Assembly (NCBI GenBank): GCA_964496505.1
Contig: CAZBZV010000007.1
Location: 1-64,000 of the forward strand
Direction: 5' to 3'
Source of the DNA: JAABVY01 sp964496505
Lineage (GTDB): Bacteria; Zixibacteria; MSB-5A5; JAABVY01
DNA: 64,000 nt
Position 1 is the stretch's first letter. Every line of letters starts with the position of its first letter. Under the pieces are notes generated by a model, which was not told the origin of the DNA, did no database searches, and saw only the letters and a program-made list of their open reading frames with translations. Of the stretch, positions 9,737-19,111 are shown piece by piece. The position numbers were made by a program, and so were the translations under genes.

Positions 9737-10534
9737 TTAGTTCATAACACCAACTGTGTCCTCTTGTGCCTGCTGACCGGTTGCTGAAGCAGGCTGGACC
9801 TCGATATTTTCCTGCTCTGCCTGTTTCTTCCTGACCCAGGCCATAAATTCATCCTCGGGCAAGACCTTGACATCTATAAGCATATCCGCATGCAAAGGTC
9901 CGCAGAGTTCGGCGCACTGCCCTTCATAAACTCCAGGCCTGGCCTTGAACCAGAGCTCGGTTATTCTGCCGGGCATAAAATCTTTTTTGACTCCAAATGC
10001 CGGCACCCACCAGGAATGAATAACATCCATACTGGTGCCGTAAAGTGTGACGTATTTATCGGCCGGAACCACCAAAGGCTCCTCGGCAATTGCGATATCA
10101 TATTCGGGATAAGAGTACTTCCAGAAAAACCGCTGTGCTTCCACCTGCACCACCAGATCGGTTTGAGGGGAATAATTTATTCTTTTTATCAATGTAAATG
10201 TCGAAAGAGCCAGAACTACCAGGGTAATAGCCGGGGCAAGAGTCCAGGCAATTTCCAGCCTGACATTCTCATGAAATGTCGCCGGTTCCCTGCCCGGTTT
10301 TCTGCGAAATTTGAAGATCACAAAAATAAGCAGCCCCTCAGCCAGAAGCAAAAACGGCATGATAAGCATCATCGTGAAAATAAAACTTCCGCGCACTTCT
10401 TCGGCCAGAGGCGTAGCCGGATCCGAGAGCCAGTTGGTGATATCCTCTTCAGCATTGAGCGCTGTGAATATACCCAGGATCACCATAAGAGTCAGGCTGA
10501 AAAACAGAATCTGTAAAAACTTTCTATAAGACAT
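9737..10534 (-). CDS. ctaC: Cytochrome c oxidase subunit II (CuA)
   Basis: 265-residue subunit with an N-terminal hydrophobic segment (signal or first span), two transmembrane helices (about residues 47-72 and 92-115), and a periplasmic cupredoxin domain. The CuA site is GQCAELCGPLHADM (C-x3-C-x3-H-x2-M), preceded by the upstream His in DVIHSWWVPAFG. The C-terminus ends in a Gln/Glu-rich tail with no CxxCH, so there is no fused cytochrome c domain; this is an aa3 rather than a caa3 subunit. The separate diheme cytochrome gene just upstream may fill that role. Confidence 0.95.
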   Translation of the reverse strand: MSYRKFLQILFFSLTLMVILGIFTALNAEEDITNWLSDPATPLAEEVRGSFIFTMMLIMPFLLLAEGLLIFVIFKFRRKPGREPATFHENVRLEIAWTLAPAITLVVLALSTFTLIKRINYSPQTDLVVQVEAQRFFWKYSYPEYDIAIAEEPLVVPADKYVTLYGTSMDVIHSWWVPAFGVKKDFMPGRITELWFKARPGVYEGQCAELCGPLHADMLIDVKVLPEDEFMAWVRKKQAEQENIEVQPASATGQQAQEDTVGVMN

Positions 10535-10545
10535 CTATTAAACCT

Positions 10546-11478
10546 TTATCTGGCTTCTAATAACTGCTGGATGTAATCGTATAGCTCATTCAGCTTTTCT
10601 TCAGTCAGAAATCCGAAATTGTGGCCGGGGAGACCGGGAGTGCCCCTGGTGATAAATCTCCTAAATGTCTCTCTACTCTCTAATTTCCCACCATCCTTGC
10701 CGGCCAGAACTCCGGCATCCAGATAAATAACACTGCTGGGCACAACTTGTTCCGGCTTCAAACGACCCTCGCCATAGCTTCCATGGCAGGAGGCGCAGTA
10801 TTCTTCAAAAGTCTCATTTTTGTCAATTCCTGCCGGGGCTTTTCGAACCGCGGCAAACCGCGCCAGATATTCCTGCTTTGCCGAATCGAGCGAGATCGTC
10901 TTCTGAGCCTCGGCTGTATCCGCAGCCTCGCCTTCGGCAGGAGCTGCTTCCCCGGTTTCATCCACTTCCGGCAGTTCGGCCACAAGCTCCGGCGGATTAT
11001 CTGGCGGATCGGGTACGAATGTGCGCACATAATGAGACATGGCCATGCGCTCATCAGCAGGTAGTAAGTCAAAGGCGGGCATAGAGGTACCCTGAACGCC
11101 ATTGGTCAGAGTATTGTAAATTTCAAGCACTGAGGCGCCGTACTTGAATTTTTCCGCCTGAAAATTTCTGGGGGGAGGATTGAGGCCGGCTGATTTCGGG
11201 CCATCGCCTGTTCCAGTCTGGCCATGACAGGAGGCGCAATTCAGCTGGAATAACTGCTTGCCCTCCTTCAGAAGTTCATCTGTTGGCTCAAGAAGGGCAC
11301 GCAGATTAACCTGCTTTGCTTCCTCTTCCGGCGGCCCCTGCTCTTCGGGTGGATAATATTTGCCCTCGAACTCACCCATCTCATATCCGATGAAAAAGGC
11401 CCGAAGAACCAAAACTATCGCGACCGCCAGCATGAATATATACAGCAGTAAATTTAGTTTTTCCTTTATCTTAGACAT
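10546..11478 (-). CDS. Membrane-anchored diheme cytochrome c
   Basis: 310-residue protein with one N-terminal membrane anchor (about residues 9-30) and two cytochrome c domains. The heme sites are C81-x2-C84-H85 and C228-x2-C231-H232. Possible axial methionines are in GTSMPAFDLLP of the first domain; in the second, none is obvious in the expected LPGHNFGFLTE region. An acidic, Ala/Glu/Pro-rich linker (about residues 163-195) joins the domains. It lies between actF and ctaC, its start overlapping actF by 8 bases. By position it probably carries electrons from alternative complex III to the CuA site. Confidence 0.88.
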   Translation of the reverse strand: MSKIKEKLNLLLYIFMLAVAIVLVLRAFFIGYEMGEFEGKYYPPEEQGPPEEEAKQVNLRALLEPTDELLKEGKQLFQLNCASCHGQTGTGDGPKSAGLNPPPRNFQAEKFKYGASVLEIYNTLTNGVQGTSMPAFDLLPADERMAMSHYVRTFVPDPPDNPPELVAELPEVDETGEAAPAEGEAADTAEAQKTISLDSAKQEYLARFAAVRKAPAGIDKNETFEEYCASCHGSYGEGRLKPEQVVPSSVIYLDAGVLAGKDGGKLESRETFRRFITRGTPGLPGHNFGFLTEEKLNELYDYIQQLLEAR

Positions 11479-12670
11479 GCAGATACCTGCCTTTTAAACA
11501 TGTCTCCAGACTGGGATCGCCAACGGAAACAAGCGAATGACGCTTGTAGAAACGGCGCACCACAAGACCGTAAAGACCGAAAAAGCCAAGGAATATACCG
11601 ATTTCCATCCAGCTTATCATACGGAATGATTCTGAGAAGCTGGGTACTACCATCCAGTAAATATCCAGCCATTGCCCCACCAGAACGCCGATTGCGACCC
11701 AGAAGATAACCTTGGGATTAGAGCGGTTTTTCTCCGGCATCAATACTATAAACGGAAGAATCCACTTCAATAACGGCAAAAGTGCAAATAAAAACTGCCA
11801 GCCATTTTTGGAGCGCGGAATCATATAGGTGATCTCGTGCGGAAGATTGGCATACCAGATCAGCATATACTGTGAGAATCCTATGTAAACCATAAAGACC
11901 GAGAAGGCCATCATCCAGGTACCAAGATCATGCAGATGCTTTTTCTCGACCGCATTCTTCAAATAGCCTTTGTTTTTCAGGGTAATGACCACGATTGCAA
12001 TCGCCGACATTCCACTTAAGAACAATCCCGAGAAGCAGTATACACCAAAAATCGTGGAATAGAAATGGTCATTCAAGGACATCAACAGATCCATGGATGA
12101 AAATGTAAAAGTATATCCGAATAGAATCAGGAATATTATGCTGAGCTTTTTGTTGCGCCTTGTAAGGCGCGGGTCCTGGGTTTTATCCTGCTTTAACGAA
12201 GTTTTCACGATCATGAATCCGAAGATCATCCAGAGCGCAAAGAAGAAAGCCTCGCGCACAATAAACCAAAGGGTAGACATATAAACTTCTTTGGTATATG
12301 TGAAATAATCATGAGGGGCTGTATAGGCCCAGGAATAAAGCTCCTTCACGCCCAGAAGCAAAATCACCACAGTAATAGCAAGTCCGGGGAGATACGAGAA
12401 AAGTCCCTCGCCTATTCTTCGGATCGTAACAGACCATGATGCGCTGGCGGCGTACTGCACTGCTGCAAACACCAGTCCTCCCAATGCTATGCAGAGGAAG
12501 AAGAAGAATTCGATTAGGTAGTTATACCAGGCGCGCTGGGCATCGACAAACAGCCCGGCTACAAAGGCAACCACGCCTATCAGGAAAAGGGCAGCCAGCA
12601 CAATATCAAATCGATTAGTATTATCGAGCGGACCGATGTTTTTCATTTCCGGTGTTTCTGCTTCATGCAT
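11471..12670 (-). CDS. actF: Alternative complex III subunit ActF (NrfD-like)
   Basis: 399-residue membrane protein with about ten spans, related to the quinone-interacting NrfD/PsrC family and matching the second, shorter NrfD-like subunit of alternative complex III. Visible blocks include FFFLCIALGGLVFAAVQYAASASWSVTIRRIGE, SMDLLMSLNDHFYSTIFGVYCFSG and MLIWYANLPHEITYMIPRSK. It is three bases downstream of actE and overlaps the diheme cytochrome gene. In known complexes ActC and ActF form the membrane core; ActC carries the quinol site and ActF lies next to it. Confidence 0.92.
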   Translation of the reverse strand: MHEAETPEMKNIGPLDNTNRFDIVLAALFLIGVVAFVAGLFVDAQRAWYNYLIEFFFFLCIALGGLVFAAVQYAASASWSVTIRRIGEGLFSYLPGLAITVVILLLGVKELYSWAYTAPHDYFTYTKEVYMSTLWFIVREAFFFALWMIFGFMIVKTSLKQDKTQDPRLTRRNKKLSIIFLILFGYTFTFSSMDLLMSLNDHFYSTIFGVYCFSGLFLSGMSAIAIVVITLKNKGYLKNAVEKKHLHDLGTWMMAFSVFMVYIGFSQYMLIWYANLPHEITYMIPRSKNGWQFLFALLPLLKWILPFIVLMPEKNRSNPKVIFWVAIGVLVGQWLDIYWMVVPSFSESFRMISWMEIGIFLGFFGLYGLVVRRFYKRHSLVSVGDPSLETCLKGRYLHV

Positions 12671-12673
12671 AAT

Positions 12674-13270
12674 TTAATTAGCCTGCTGATTTTGGGCTGC
12701 CAGCTCCTCGCCTGAGGGGTTCTGTGATTTCTGTAATGCTCTCAGATAATGAATGATGGCCCAGCGTGTTGTCGGATCGATATAATTCCGGTAACTGGGC
12801 ATATTTCCCTGACCGTGGGTTATCAGATGATATATTCGGCCGTCAGACCAGTCGATAACCTTCTTCGAATACAGGACCGGCGGCTTTGTCATCTTGGGAA
12901 TAATCGGGCCGTCCCCCGCGCCTGTCTCGCCGTGACAGGTGTAGCAGAAAATATCATAATATTTCTGCCCCATCGCCAGGACATCCGCCGTAGGCGGTAT
13001 TGGATTGACCAGCTCCGAGGCCGCCAGAGTATCGGTTGCGGCAAATTGATATGGCTCGAAATTTCTCGGCACAGTTCCCTCCGGCGGGAGACGCATTGCG
13101 GTCTGCCCGGAATCCGACGGATCCTTCTCCTGCGGCTTGATGGCCGGGGAAACATACATATCCGGAGTATACTGAAGCTCTGTGGTCTCCCTGTCACTGC
13201 ATGAGATCAGGAGGGCCAGAATTCCAATGACCAGAATGCTATATTTCAAATTCATCGACATCATCGACAC
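12674..13270 (-). CDS. actE: Alternative complex III monoheme cytochrome c subunit ActE (lipoprotein)
   Basis: 198-residue lipoprotein cytochrome. A hydrophobic N-terminus ends in a lipobox, LLISC, with C24 as the acylated residue if the first ATG is used. One heme site, C109-x2-C112-H113, is followed by ETGAGDG, and a distal methionine is likely in GNMPSY. The start overlaps actD by 32 bases; the cluster of Met codons (residues 1, 3, 4, 6) makes the exact start uncertain by up to 15 bases. In ACIII this subunit accepts electrons from ActA/ActB and passes them to the oxidase or a soluble carrier. Confidence 0.92.
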   Translation of the reverse strand: MSMMSMNLKYSILVIGILALLISCSDRETTELQYTPDMYVSPAIKPQEKDPSDSGQTAMRLPPEGTVPRNFEPYQFAATDTLAASELVNPIPPTADVLAMGQKYYDIFCYTCHGETGAGDGPIIPKMTKPPVLYSKKVIDWSDGRIYHLITHGQGNMPSYRNYIDPTTRWAIIHYLRALQKSQNPSGEELAAQNQQAN

Positions 13271-13754
13271 CGTTTTTCTTAAAAAAGTCCATTATGTCTT
13301 CCCTGTTGCCATTATCCTTGATCGGAATCACCAGGGCAAATTGATTGTCCGTCAGACGTTCACGGATCATTTTTGGATCCTTGGCCGGATACAGCCGCCC
13401 CAGATGAAAGAGCGTTATGAAAGTTGTAATCCCGGCCAGAAGCACCCCGCATTCGAATACTATAGGAATAAAAGCCTGCCATGAGAAAAGCGGTTTGCCG
13501 CCGACATTGATTGGCCAATCCACAGCCGATGTCCATCCGGCGAATAAAAGACCCAGCCCGGCGCCAATCACAAGCATCGTCTTGGCAGCGGCAGGCACCC
13601 ATGATTTCTTCAGGCCCAAGGCCTCCTCGAAGCCGTGCACCGGATACGGCATCACACCGTCAAGCTCTTTGAAGCCGTGCTCTCTGGCCTTGCTCCCGAG
13701 CTCCAGAAACTGCTCGGGATCGTCAATGAATCCTGCTATGATCTTATCCGGCAT
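13239..13754 (-). CDS. actD: Alternative complex III subunit ActD (DUF3341)
   Basis: 171-residue protein with two transmembrane segments (about residues 58-78 and 93-115), a cytoplasmic N-terminal domain starting PDKIIAGFIDDPEQFLELGSKAREHGFKELDGVMPYPVHGFEEALGLKKSW, and a short C-terminal acidic tail. The DGxxPYPVHGxxEALG block is characteristic of ActD. No cofactor motif is present. It overlaps actC by 11 bases upstream and actE by 32 bases downstream, so translation is tightly coupled. Confidence 0.92.
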   Translation of the reverse strand: MPDKIIAGFIDDPEQFLELGSKAREHGFKELDGVMPYPVHGFEEALGLKKSWVPAAAKTMLVIGAGLGLLFAGWTSAVDWPINVGGKPLFSWQAFIPIVFECGVLLAGITTFITLFHLGRLYPAKDPKMIRERLTDNQFALVIPIKDNGNREDIMDFFKKNGVDDVDEFEI

Positions 13755-15144
13755 TGGCTCCCTTCCTGAAAGGCTTTGTTAATATCATCTTTAACTCGGC
13801 AATCGATAACGCCGGGAAGAGCTTGATAAACAGCAAAAACAGCATGAAGAACAAGCCGAATGATCCCAGCGTCACCGCCCAGTCCGCCCATGTGGGCGTA
13901 TACATTCCCCAGTTAGAGGGCAGAAAATCGCGGTGCAGCGAAGTTACAATAATGTTGAAACGCTCGAACCACATGCCGATATTGACGCAAATTGAAACCA
14001 CGAACATAATCGGAATCGAGGTCCGGGCCTTCTTGAAGAAGAATATCAGCGGGATAAAGACATTACATATCAGCATGGTCCAGATCGCCCAGGCATACGG
14101 CCCGGTCAACCTGTTCAGAAACACATACTGCTCGAACGGCTCATCAGAATACCAGGCCACGAAGAACTCCATCAGGTAGGAATAGCCCACAAACATCGAG
14201 GTCAGAAGTATGACCTTGTTCATCATCTCCAGATGCCTGATGGTTATATATTTTTCGAGGTTCATGCTCTTTCTGAGTATCACCAGCAGTGTTACCACCA
14301 TCCCCATACCGGAGAAAATCGCCCCGGCTACGAAATAGGGCGGGAAGATCGTGGCATGCCATCCCGGAAGCTGGGAGACCGCAAAGTCGAAGGATACGAT
14401 ACTGTGTACTGAAAGCACCAGAGGTGTTGCCAGCCAGGCAAATTGCAGATAGGCTTTCTCGTAATGATTCCAGTCTTTGGCCTTACCCTTCCAGCCCATA
14501 GCCAGAATCCGGTAGAACCATTTCTGGATTTTGTTTTTTGCTCTGTCGCGGAGTGTGGCAAAATCCGGAAGCAGGCCCTGATACCAGAACAAAAATGATA
14601 TTGTCAAATAAGTAGTGACGGCAAAAACATCCCAAACCAAAGGCGACCGGAAATTTACCCATAGCTCGCGAGCATTGGGATACGGCACCAGCCAGTAGGC
14701 CACCCATGTGCGTCCCACGTGTATCAATGGGAATAACCCGGCGCAGATAACCGCAAAAATCGTCATCGCCTCGGCGGTACGGTTAATCGAATTACGCCAT
14801 TTCTGGCGGAGCAGAAATAAAATCGCCGAAATCAAAGTACCGGCATGACCGATACCGACCCAGAATACAAAGTTGGTGATATAAACGCCCCAGGCCACCG
14901 GATGATTCAGTCCCAGAATACCGATCCCCTTAAGCATCTGTATCGTGAGCACAAATCCCAGAAGGCCGACACCTGCCAGAGCCAGCATGAAGAGAATGAT
15001 CCAGATAATGCCCGGCTTCTTTATAATGGGCGCCATGACATCATCGGTAACATCGCTCATCGTGATGTCATTGGAAATCCACGGCCCGCCGTATTTCCGG
15101 CCGCTTATTTCCAGAGGCTTAAGATCAGTGCTCTTCGTCTTCAT
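13744..15144 (-). CDS. actC: Alternative complex III quinol-binding subunit ActC (NrfD/PsrC-like)
   Basis: 466-residue membrane protein with about ten spans. Diagnostic stretches are NHPVAWGVYITNFVFWVGIGHAGTLISAILFL, HVGRTWVAYWLVPYPN and HSIVSFDFAVSQLPGWHATIFPPYFVAGAIFSG, which match the PsrC/ActC family; the His and Asp residues in these loops form the quinol site and proton route in solved complexes. It overlaps actB by 20 bases and actD by 11 bases. The proline-rich stretch often seen at the C-terminus is reduced here to KPFRKGANAG. Confidence 0.94.
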   Translation of the reverse strand: MKTKSTDLKPLEISGRKYGGPWISNDITMSDVTDDVMAPIIKKPGIIWIILFMLALAGVGLLGFVLTIQMLKGIGILGLNHPVAWGVYITNFVFWVGIGHAGTLISAILFLLRQKWRNSINRTAEAMTIFAVICAGLFPLIHVGRTWVAYWLVPYPNARELWVNFRSPLVWDVFAVTTYLTISFLFWYQGLLPDFATLRDRAKNKIQKWFYRILAMGWKGKAKDWNHYEKAYLQFAWLATPLVLSVHSIVSFDFAVSQLPGWHATIFPPYFVAGAIFSGMGMVVTLLVILRKSMNLEKYITIRHLEMMNKVILLTSMFVGYSYLMEFFVAWYSDEPFEQYVFLNRLTGPYAWAIWTMLICNVFIPLIFFFKKARTSIPIMFVVSICVNIGMWFERFNIIVTSLHRDFLPSNWGMYTPTWADWAVTLGSFGLFFMLFLLFIKLFPALSIAELKMILTKPFRKGANAG

Positions 15145-18100
15145 GCTTATCTTTCTTCTTATCCGTATTCCTGACCAAAGTCAAATAGGAAACATTGGGA
15201 TCGATATTCAACTCTTCCAGAACCTTGAATGCACGCGGCTCGTGCGATTCTTTCGAAACTTTGCTGTTCTTCTGATTGAGATCACCGAATGATATCGCCC
15301 CTGCCGGGCAGGTTTGCTGACAGGCGGTCTTGACCTCATCCGGGCCGATTGGCTGCCCCTTTGACTTGGCGCGATGGCGTGCGTCGCGAATCCTCTGAAT
15401 GCAGAACGTACATTTTTCCATCACACCCTTGGAACGCACCGTAACATCGGGATTCAAGAGCATATGCAAGGGCTTCTCTTCATATGAACTTTTATAATAA
15501 TCGTAATAGTTAAATCTTCTGACCTTATAGGGGCAGTTATTGGAGCAATATCTGGTTCCCACACAACGGTTGTAAACCTGAAGATTCAGGCCCTCATCGT
15601 TATGCACCGTTGCCAGAACCGGGCAGACCGTCTCGCAAGGCGCATCATCACAATGATGACAGAGCATCGGCTGATGTACAGTCTCGGGATTGTCATCATC
15701 GCCGGAATAATAGCGGTCGATTCGAATCCAGTGCATCTCACGGCCGTTCAGCACTTCGTTTTTACCAACAACCGGGATATTATTCTCGACCTGACAGGCG
15801 GTCACGCAGGCATTACAGCCAATGCATGAGTTCAGGTCTATCACCATACCCCATTTATGGCCGGGATAGCGGTGATCCTTCTTCCAGAGTGTGCCGCCTT
15901 TGCCATGACCTTCATGATGTCCGGCTGAGGGATCTTTTTTGTATTCTGACAGCGTGGTTTCATACAGAATCGGGCGATGCTCGATATAATTATGCCCCTG
16001 TACCGAAGCCAGCGGAATATGTTTTCCGGTCTTTGTGTACTTTGGACCAGCCATCGTGAAATAAATATCTGAATTTGATCTTGCGGCCAGCTTGAAAGCA
16101 TTCACGCCAATATTATTCCCGACATCGCCAACCGCGGTTCTACCCCATCCTACCATTATAACAGCAGAGTCCTTATGCGTACCCGGCGCAAGATGAACGG
16201 GTACATCCAGCGATTTTCCATTTACCTCGACAGTAACAACATCACCTTCTTTTAGTCCCATCTCATGTGCCCGAGAAGGAGCAATGGAAAGATGGTTGTC
16301 CCATGTAATCCGTGAAACCGGATCGGGAGTCTCCAGAAGCCAGGCGTTATTCATCGAACGGCCGTCAATGTGCAACGATGACGCTGTCAGGACAAGTTCT
16401 GATCCGTTAGATTCAGCTTTGACTTTGCTTAGCACATCTTCAGGAGTTAATCTCAATTCAGGCGCTTCAAAGCCCTCTGTTTTATATTTCCTGGATTCGA
16501 AGAAGCCGTGTTGAAGAGCCTTGACCCAGAAGCTCTGGAAATCTCCGGCCAGGCCGGAATTTCTGTATATGTTATTCTGCCAGTAATCTTTCAAATATTC
16601 GTAGAATTTTAGGGGCACTTCGCCGGAGGCAAAGTCCTGATTGCCAAGCCCGAATCCAAATGCTATCAGCGAATCCTCGAGCTGGCGATTGTCCCAGAGC
16701 GGGGTGATAGTCGGCTGCTGAATAGCATAGAGTCCGGTATATGGCTCCGAATCTCCCCAGCTTTCCGCGCCATGCAATCCGGGAAGGACATATTCGCATA
16801 GCTCCGCAGTCTCATTGATTCTGTCGTCAAGGGATATTCTGAGAGGCACTTTCTTCAAGGCTTCGGCAAATCCGAAATCATCCGGCAGGCTGTAAACCGG
16901 GTTTGTCCCGGCGATCATGACAGCTGAAACCCGCCCGGCATTCATATCATCGACAAGCCGCTTGAGATCATCATAGCCGCTTAAAATATGGCTATCGGGA
17001 ATAGACTCGGTTTCGATTGTACTGCCTTCGTTGCCAAGAATAGAATTGAGAACATGGACGATTTGATGAAGCTCCTGTGAATTTTTGCCCTGATTGGCAA
17101 ATGATTCAGAAATTATGATCGAATTGCCGCGGTTATTCCAAAGATCGTCAGCGACTTTCTTCACAGTACCCATCGGGATGCCAAACTTCTCTTCGATCTG
17201 ATAGGGATCGAATTTCTGCACCATATCGGCAGAAATCCGCTCCGACATACCCGGTGCGCGCTTGTCCATATAAACCAACTGCAACAGCAACGCTCCGGCA
17301 ATCATCGGCAGGTCTGCCATCTTAACCGGGTAGCGCAGATCTGCATTCGAACCCATCTCGGAAATTGCCGGCTCGAAAGCGTAGACTTTGGACATATGAT
17401 TGTCCTTGATTTTGCGTTTTTCGGCAAAATCACGCATATGCCGCACCCGATCTCGTCCGTGGGCAAACAGGTCGGAGCCTAAAAGAACTACCACATCAGC
17501 TTTATCCAGATGATACTGCGGCAGCCTGTTTGACCCAAAAGCCACCTGACGTGATCTGGCATATCTGTCATCAAAAAGCGGTTCATATTTGTAATGTCTG
17601 CCGTCTTCGAACTGGCTCAGAAATTTACTAACCAGATTCTCTTTTGCCGGACCATGATATGCTCCTGTTAACAGAACCACCTGGCCTCCGGCATTTTTAA
17701 GCCGATCAACTATCTCCTTATCAGCATCCGGGAAATTGACATTCGTTTTTGAACCATTGGAGGCGATTTTAATCGGATTGCGAAGCCGCCCGGGATCGTA
17801 AAGGTCAAGAAGCGAAGTTTGCCCGCGGGCGCAGAGCCGTCCCTTATTTACGGGATGCTCCGGATTGCCCTCCATTTTGATCGGACGTCCCTCACGAGTT
17901 TTGACAACCAGGCCGCATGCCGCAGGACAAGCAGTGCAGGTGGAAGCATAATAATTCGGAACGCCCAGGGTAATCTCCTCCGGCTGGCTGACATAAGGCA
18001 CCAGCTTCTCCACCGGACGGTTGCCGCAGGCGATCATCGAGAATATGGCGGCGGCCCCGCCCAACTTCATGAAATCTCTGCGGCTGAATCCCTGAGGACC

Positions 18101-18223
18101 GAAATCCTGCTTGAATGATTTTTCCGGTTTATCGAAGAACTCTTCTTTGCGAAGCTTTTCCACCTCCGGGTCACGGTAGTATTCTTCGAGTGTAGACCAG
18201 TATTTCTTTTTCTTATCAGCCAT
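15125..18223 (-). CDS. actB: Alternative complex III molybdopterin-like / iron-sulfur subunit ActB
   Basis: 1032-residue fusion of a molybdopterin-oxidoreductase-like domain (about residues 85-740) and a four-cluster ferredoxin domain (about 780-1010). A twin-arginine motif, SRRDFMK, sits unusually far in (R48-R49) as in the variant Tat signals of this family, and SMIAC66 could be a lipobox. The ferredoxin half has NSCIGCNACVTAC, CHHCDDAPCETVCP, CVGTRYCSNNCP (Thr in place of one Cys, consistent with a 3Fe-4S cluster), CTFCIQR and CQQTCP. The catalytic-like half keeps C96-x2-C99-x3-C103-x27-C131, the 4Fe-4S pattern of true molybdoenzymes, whereas structurally studied ActB proteins are described as cofactor-free in this half. 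Confidence 0.95.
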   Translation of the reverse strand: MADKKKKYWSTLEEYYRDPEVEKLRKEEFFDKPEKSFKQDFGPQGFSRRDFMKLGGAAAIFSMIACGNRPVEKLVPYVSQPEEITLGVPNYYASTCTACPAACGLVVKTREGRPIKMEGNPEHPVNKGRLCARGQTSLLDLYDPGRLRNPIKIASNGSKTNVNFPDADKEIVDRLKNAGGQVVLLTGAYHGPAKENLVSKFLSQFEDGRHYKYEPLFDDRYARSRQVAFGSNRLPQYHLDKADVVVLLGSDLFAHGRDRVRHMRDFAEKRKIKDNHMSKVYAFEPAISEMGSNADLRYPVKMADLPMIAGALLLQLVYMDKRAPGMSERISADMVQKFDPYQIEEKFGIPMGTVKKVADDLWNNRGNSIIISESFANQGKNSQELHQIVHVLNSILGNEGSTIETESIPDSHILSGYDDLKRLVDDMNAGRVSAVMIAGTNPVYSLPDDFGFAEALKKVPLRISLDDRINETAELCEYVLPGLHGAESWGDSEPYTGLYAIQQPTITPLWDNRQLEDSLIAFGFGLGNQDFASGEVPLKFYEYLKDYWQNNIYRNSGLAGDFQSFWVKALQHGFFESRKYKTEGFEAPELRLTPEDVLSKVKAESNGSELVLTASSLHIDGRSMNNAWLLETPDPVSRITWDNHLSIAPSRAHEMGLKEGDVVTVEVNGKSLDVPVHLAPGTHKDSAVIMVGWGRTAVGDVGNNIGVNAFKLAARSNSDIYFTMAGPKYTKTGKHIPLASVQGHNYIEHRPILYETTLSEYKKDPSAGHHEGHGKGGTLWKKDHRYPGHKWGMVIDLNSCIGCNACVTACQVENNIPVVGKNEVLNGREMHWIRIDRYYSGDDDNPETVHQPMLCHHCDDAPCETVCPVLATVHNDEGLNLQVYNRCVGTRYCSNNCPYKVRRFNYYDYYKSSYEEKPLHMLLNPDVTVRSKGVMEKCTFCIQRIRDARHRAKSKGQPIGPDEVKTACQQTCPAGAISFGDLNQKNSKVSKESHEPRAFKVLEELNIDPNVSYLTLVRNTDKKKDKHEDEEH

Positions 18224-18235
18224 ATATATTCCTGA

Positions 18236-18952
18236 TCAGTTATGACAAATATTGCACTGCACCGAAGCATTATGATGCGGGAAGATCCCGGTTGCGGGCT
18301 CGACATCCAGAGTATCTTTCTTCGCTACCTCCACTCCCTTAGATTCGGCGCTTTTTAATGTCAGGCTATCGATATATTTCAGATATGGATACCAGCGAAT
18401 GTTATTGGCAATCGATTTCTTGTCTCCGGGAGCAAGCCGTGCCGCATACTGATGAGAATAGTCGCTGTTGCGGTGACATTGAATACAATCGCCCATCTCC
18501 AAACGGTTAACCTGACCGATCACCGCCATCTCCTCGACATCCCCATGACATGTCTCGCATTCAATACCGGCATTGACATGCCATTTATGATTGAAGTAGG
18601 AATGATCGGGCAGCCTGTGAACCTGCACCCATTCGATCGATTGGCCTTCGTTATACAGTTTCGTCAGGGTCTTTATGTCTTCCTTGTCGATCGCTACCAC
18701 CGAATGACATCCCATGCAGTTTTCCATTGATGGAATTCCGGCATGCGGTCCCTTTTCGGCTGAATGGTGGCAGTAAAGACAATCTATTTTATTGTCACCG
18801 GCATGAATTTTATGTGAAAAGGGTATCGGCTGGTCGGGAGTATAGCCTACGTTGTTATAGACATTCGCGGCGTAATTATAGCCAATTATTATGAAAATGA
18901 TAATGATTAGCAAAAGGAGAATTCTATTCTTTAAAAAGTATGCAGCCTTCAA
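18236..18952 (-). CDS. actA: Alternative complex III pentaheme cytochrome c subunit ActA
   Basis: 238-residue cytochrome with one N-terminal membrane anchor (about residues 9-28) and five CxxCH sites: CLYCHH, CMGCH, CETCH, CIQCH and, at the extreme C-terminus, CNICHN. The blocks QPIPFSHKIHAGDNKIDCLYCH and FNHKWHVNAGIECETCHGD are typical of ActA. It is the first gene of the respiratory operon, 12 bases before actB. The start is TTG at 18952, preceded by AAGGGACAGG. It transfers electrons from the ActB clusters to ActE or to an external cytochrome c. Confidence 0.94.
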   Translation of the reverse strand: MKAAYFLKNRILLLLIIIIFIIIGYNYAANVYNNVGYTPDQPIPFSHKIHAGDNKIDCLYCHHSAEKGPHAGIPSMENCMGCHSVVAIDKEDIKTLTKLYNEGQSIEWVQVHRLPDHSYFNHKWHVNAGIECETCHGDVEEMAVIGQVNRLEMGDCIQCHRNSDYSHQYAARLAPGDKKSIANNIRWYPYLKYIDSLTLKSAESKGVEVAKKDTLDVEPATGIFPHHNASVQCNICHN

Positions 18953-19111
18953 AGCCTGTCCCTTTACAATCTCAATTCATTATTGCGGGATTTTTAATGA
19001 ATCAATTCACTCACAAAATTCCAAGCACACCAAAAAGCTAACATTAGCTGAGTAAAAACCGAACTGCCATTTAATTTGTTTCAAATTTTTGTATTTTTAT
19101 AAAAATGTACG

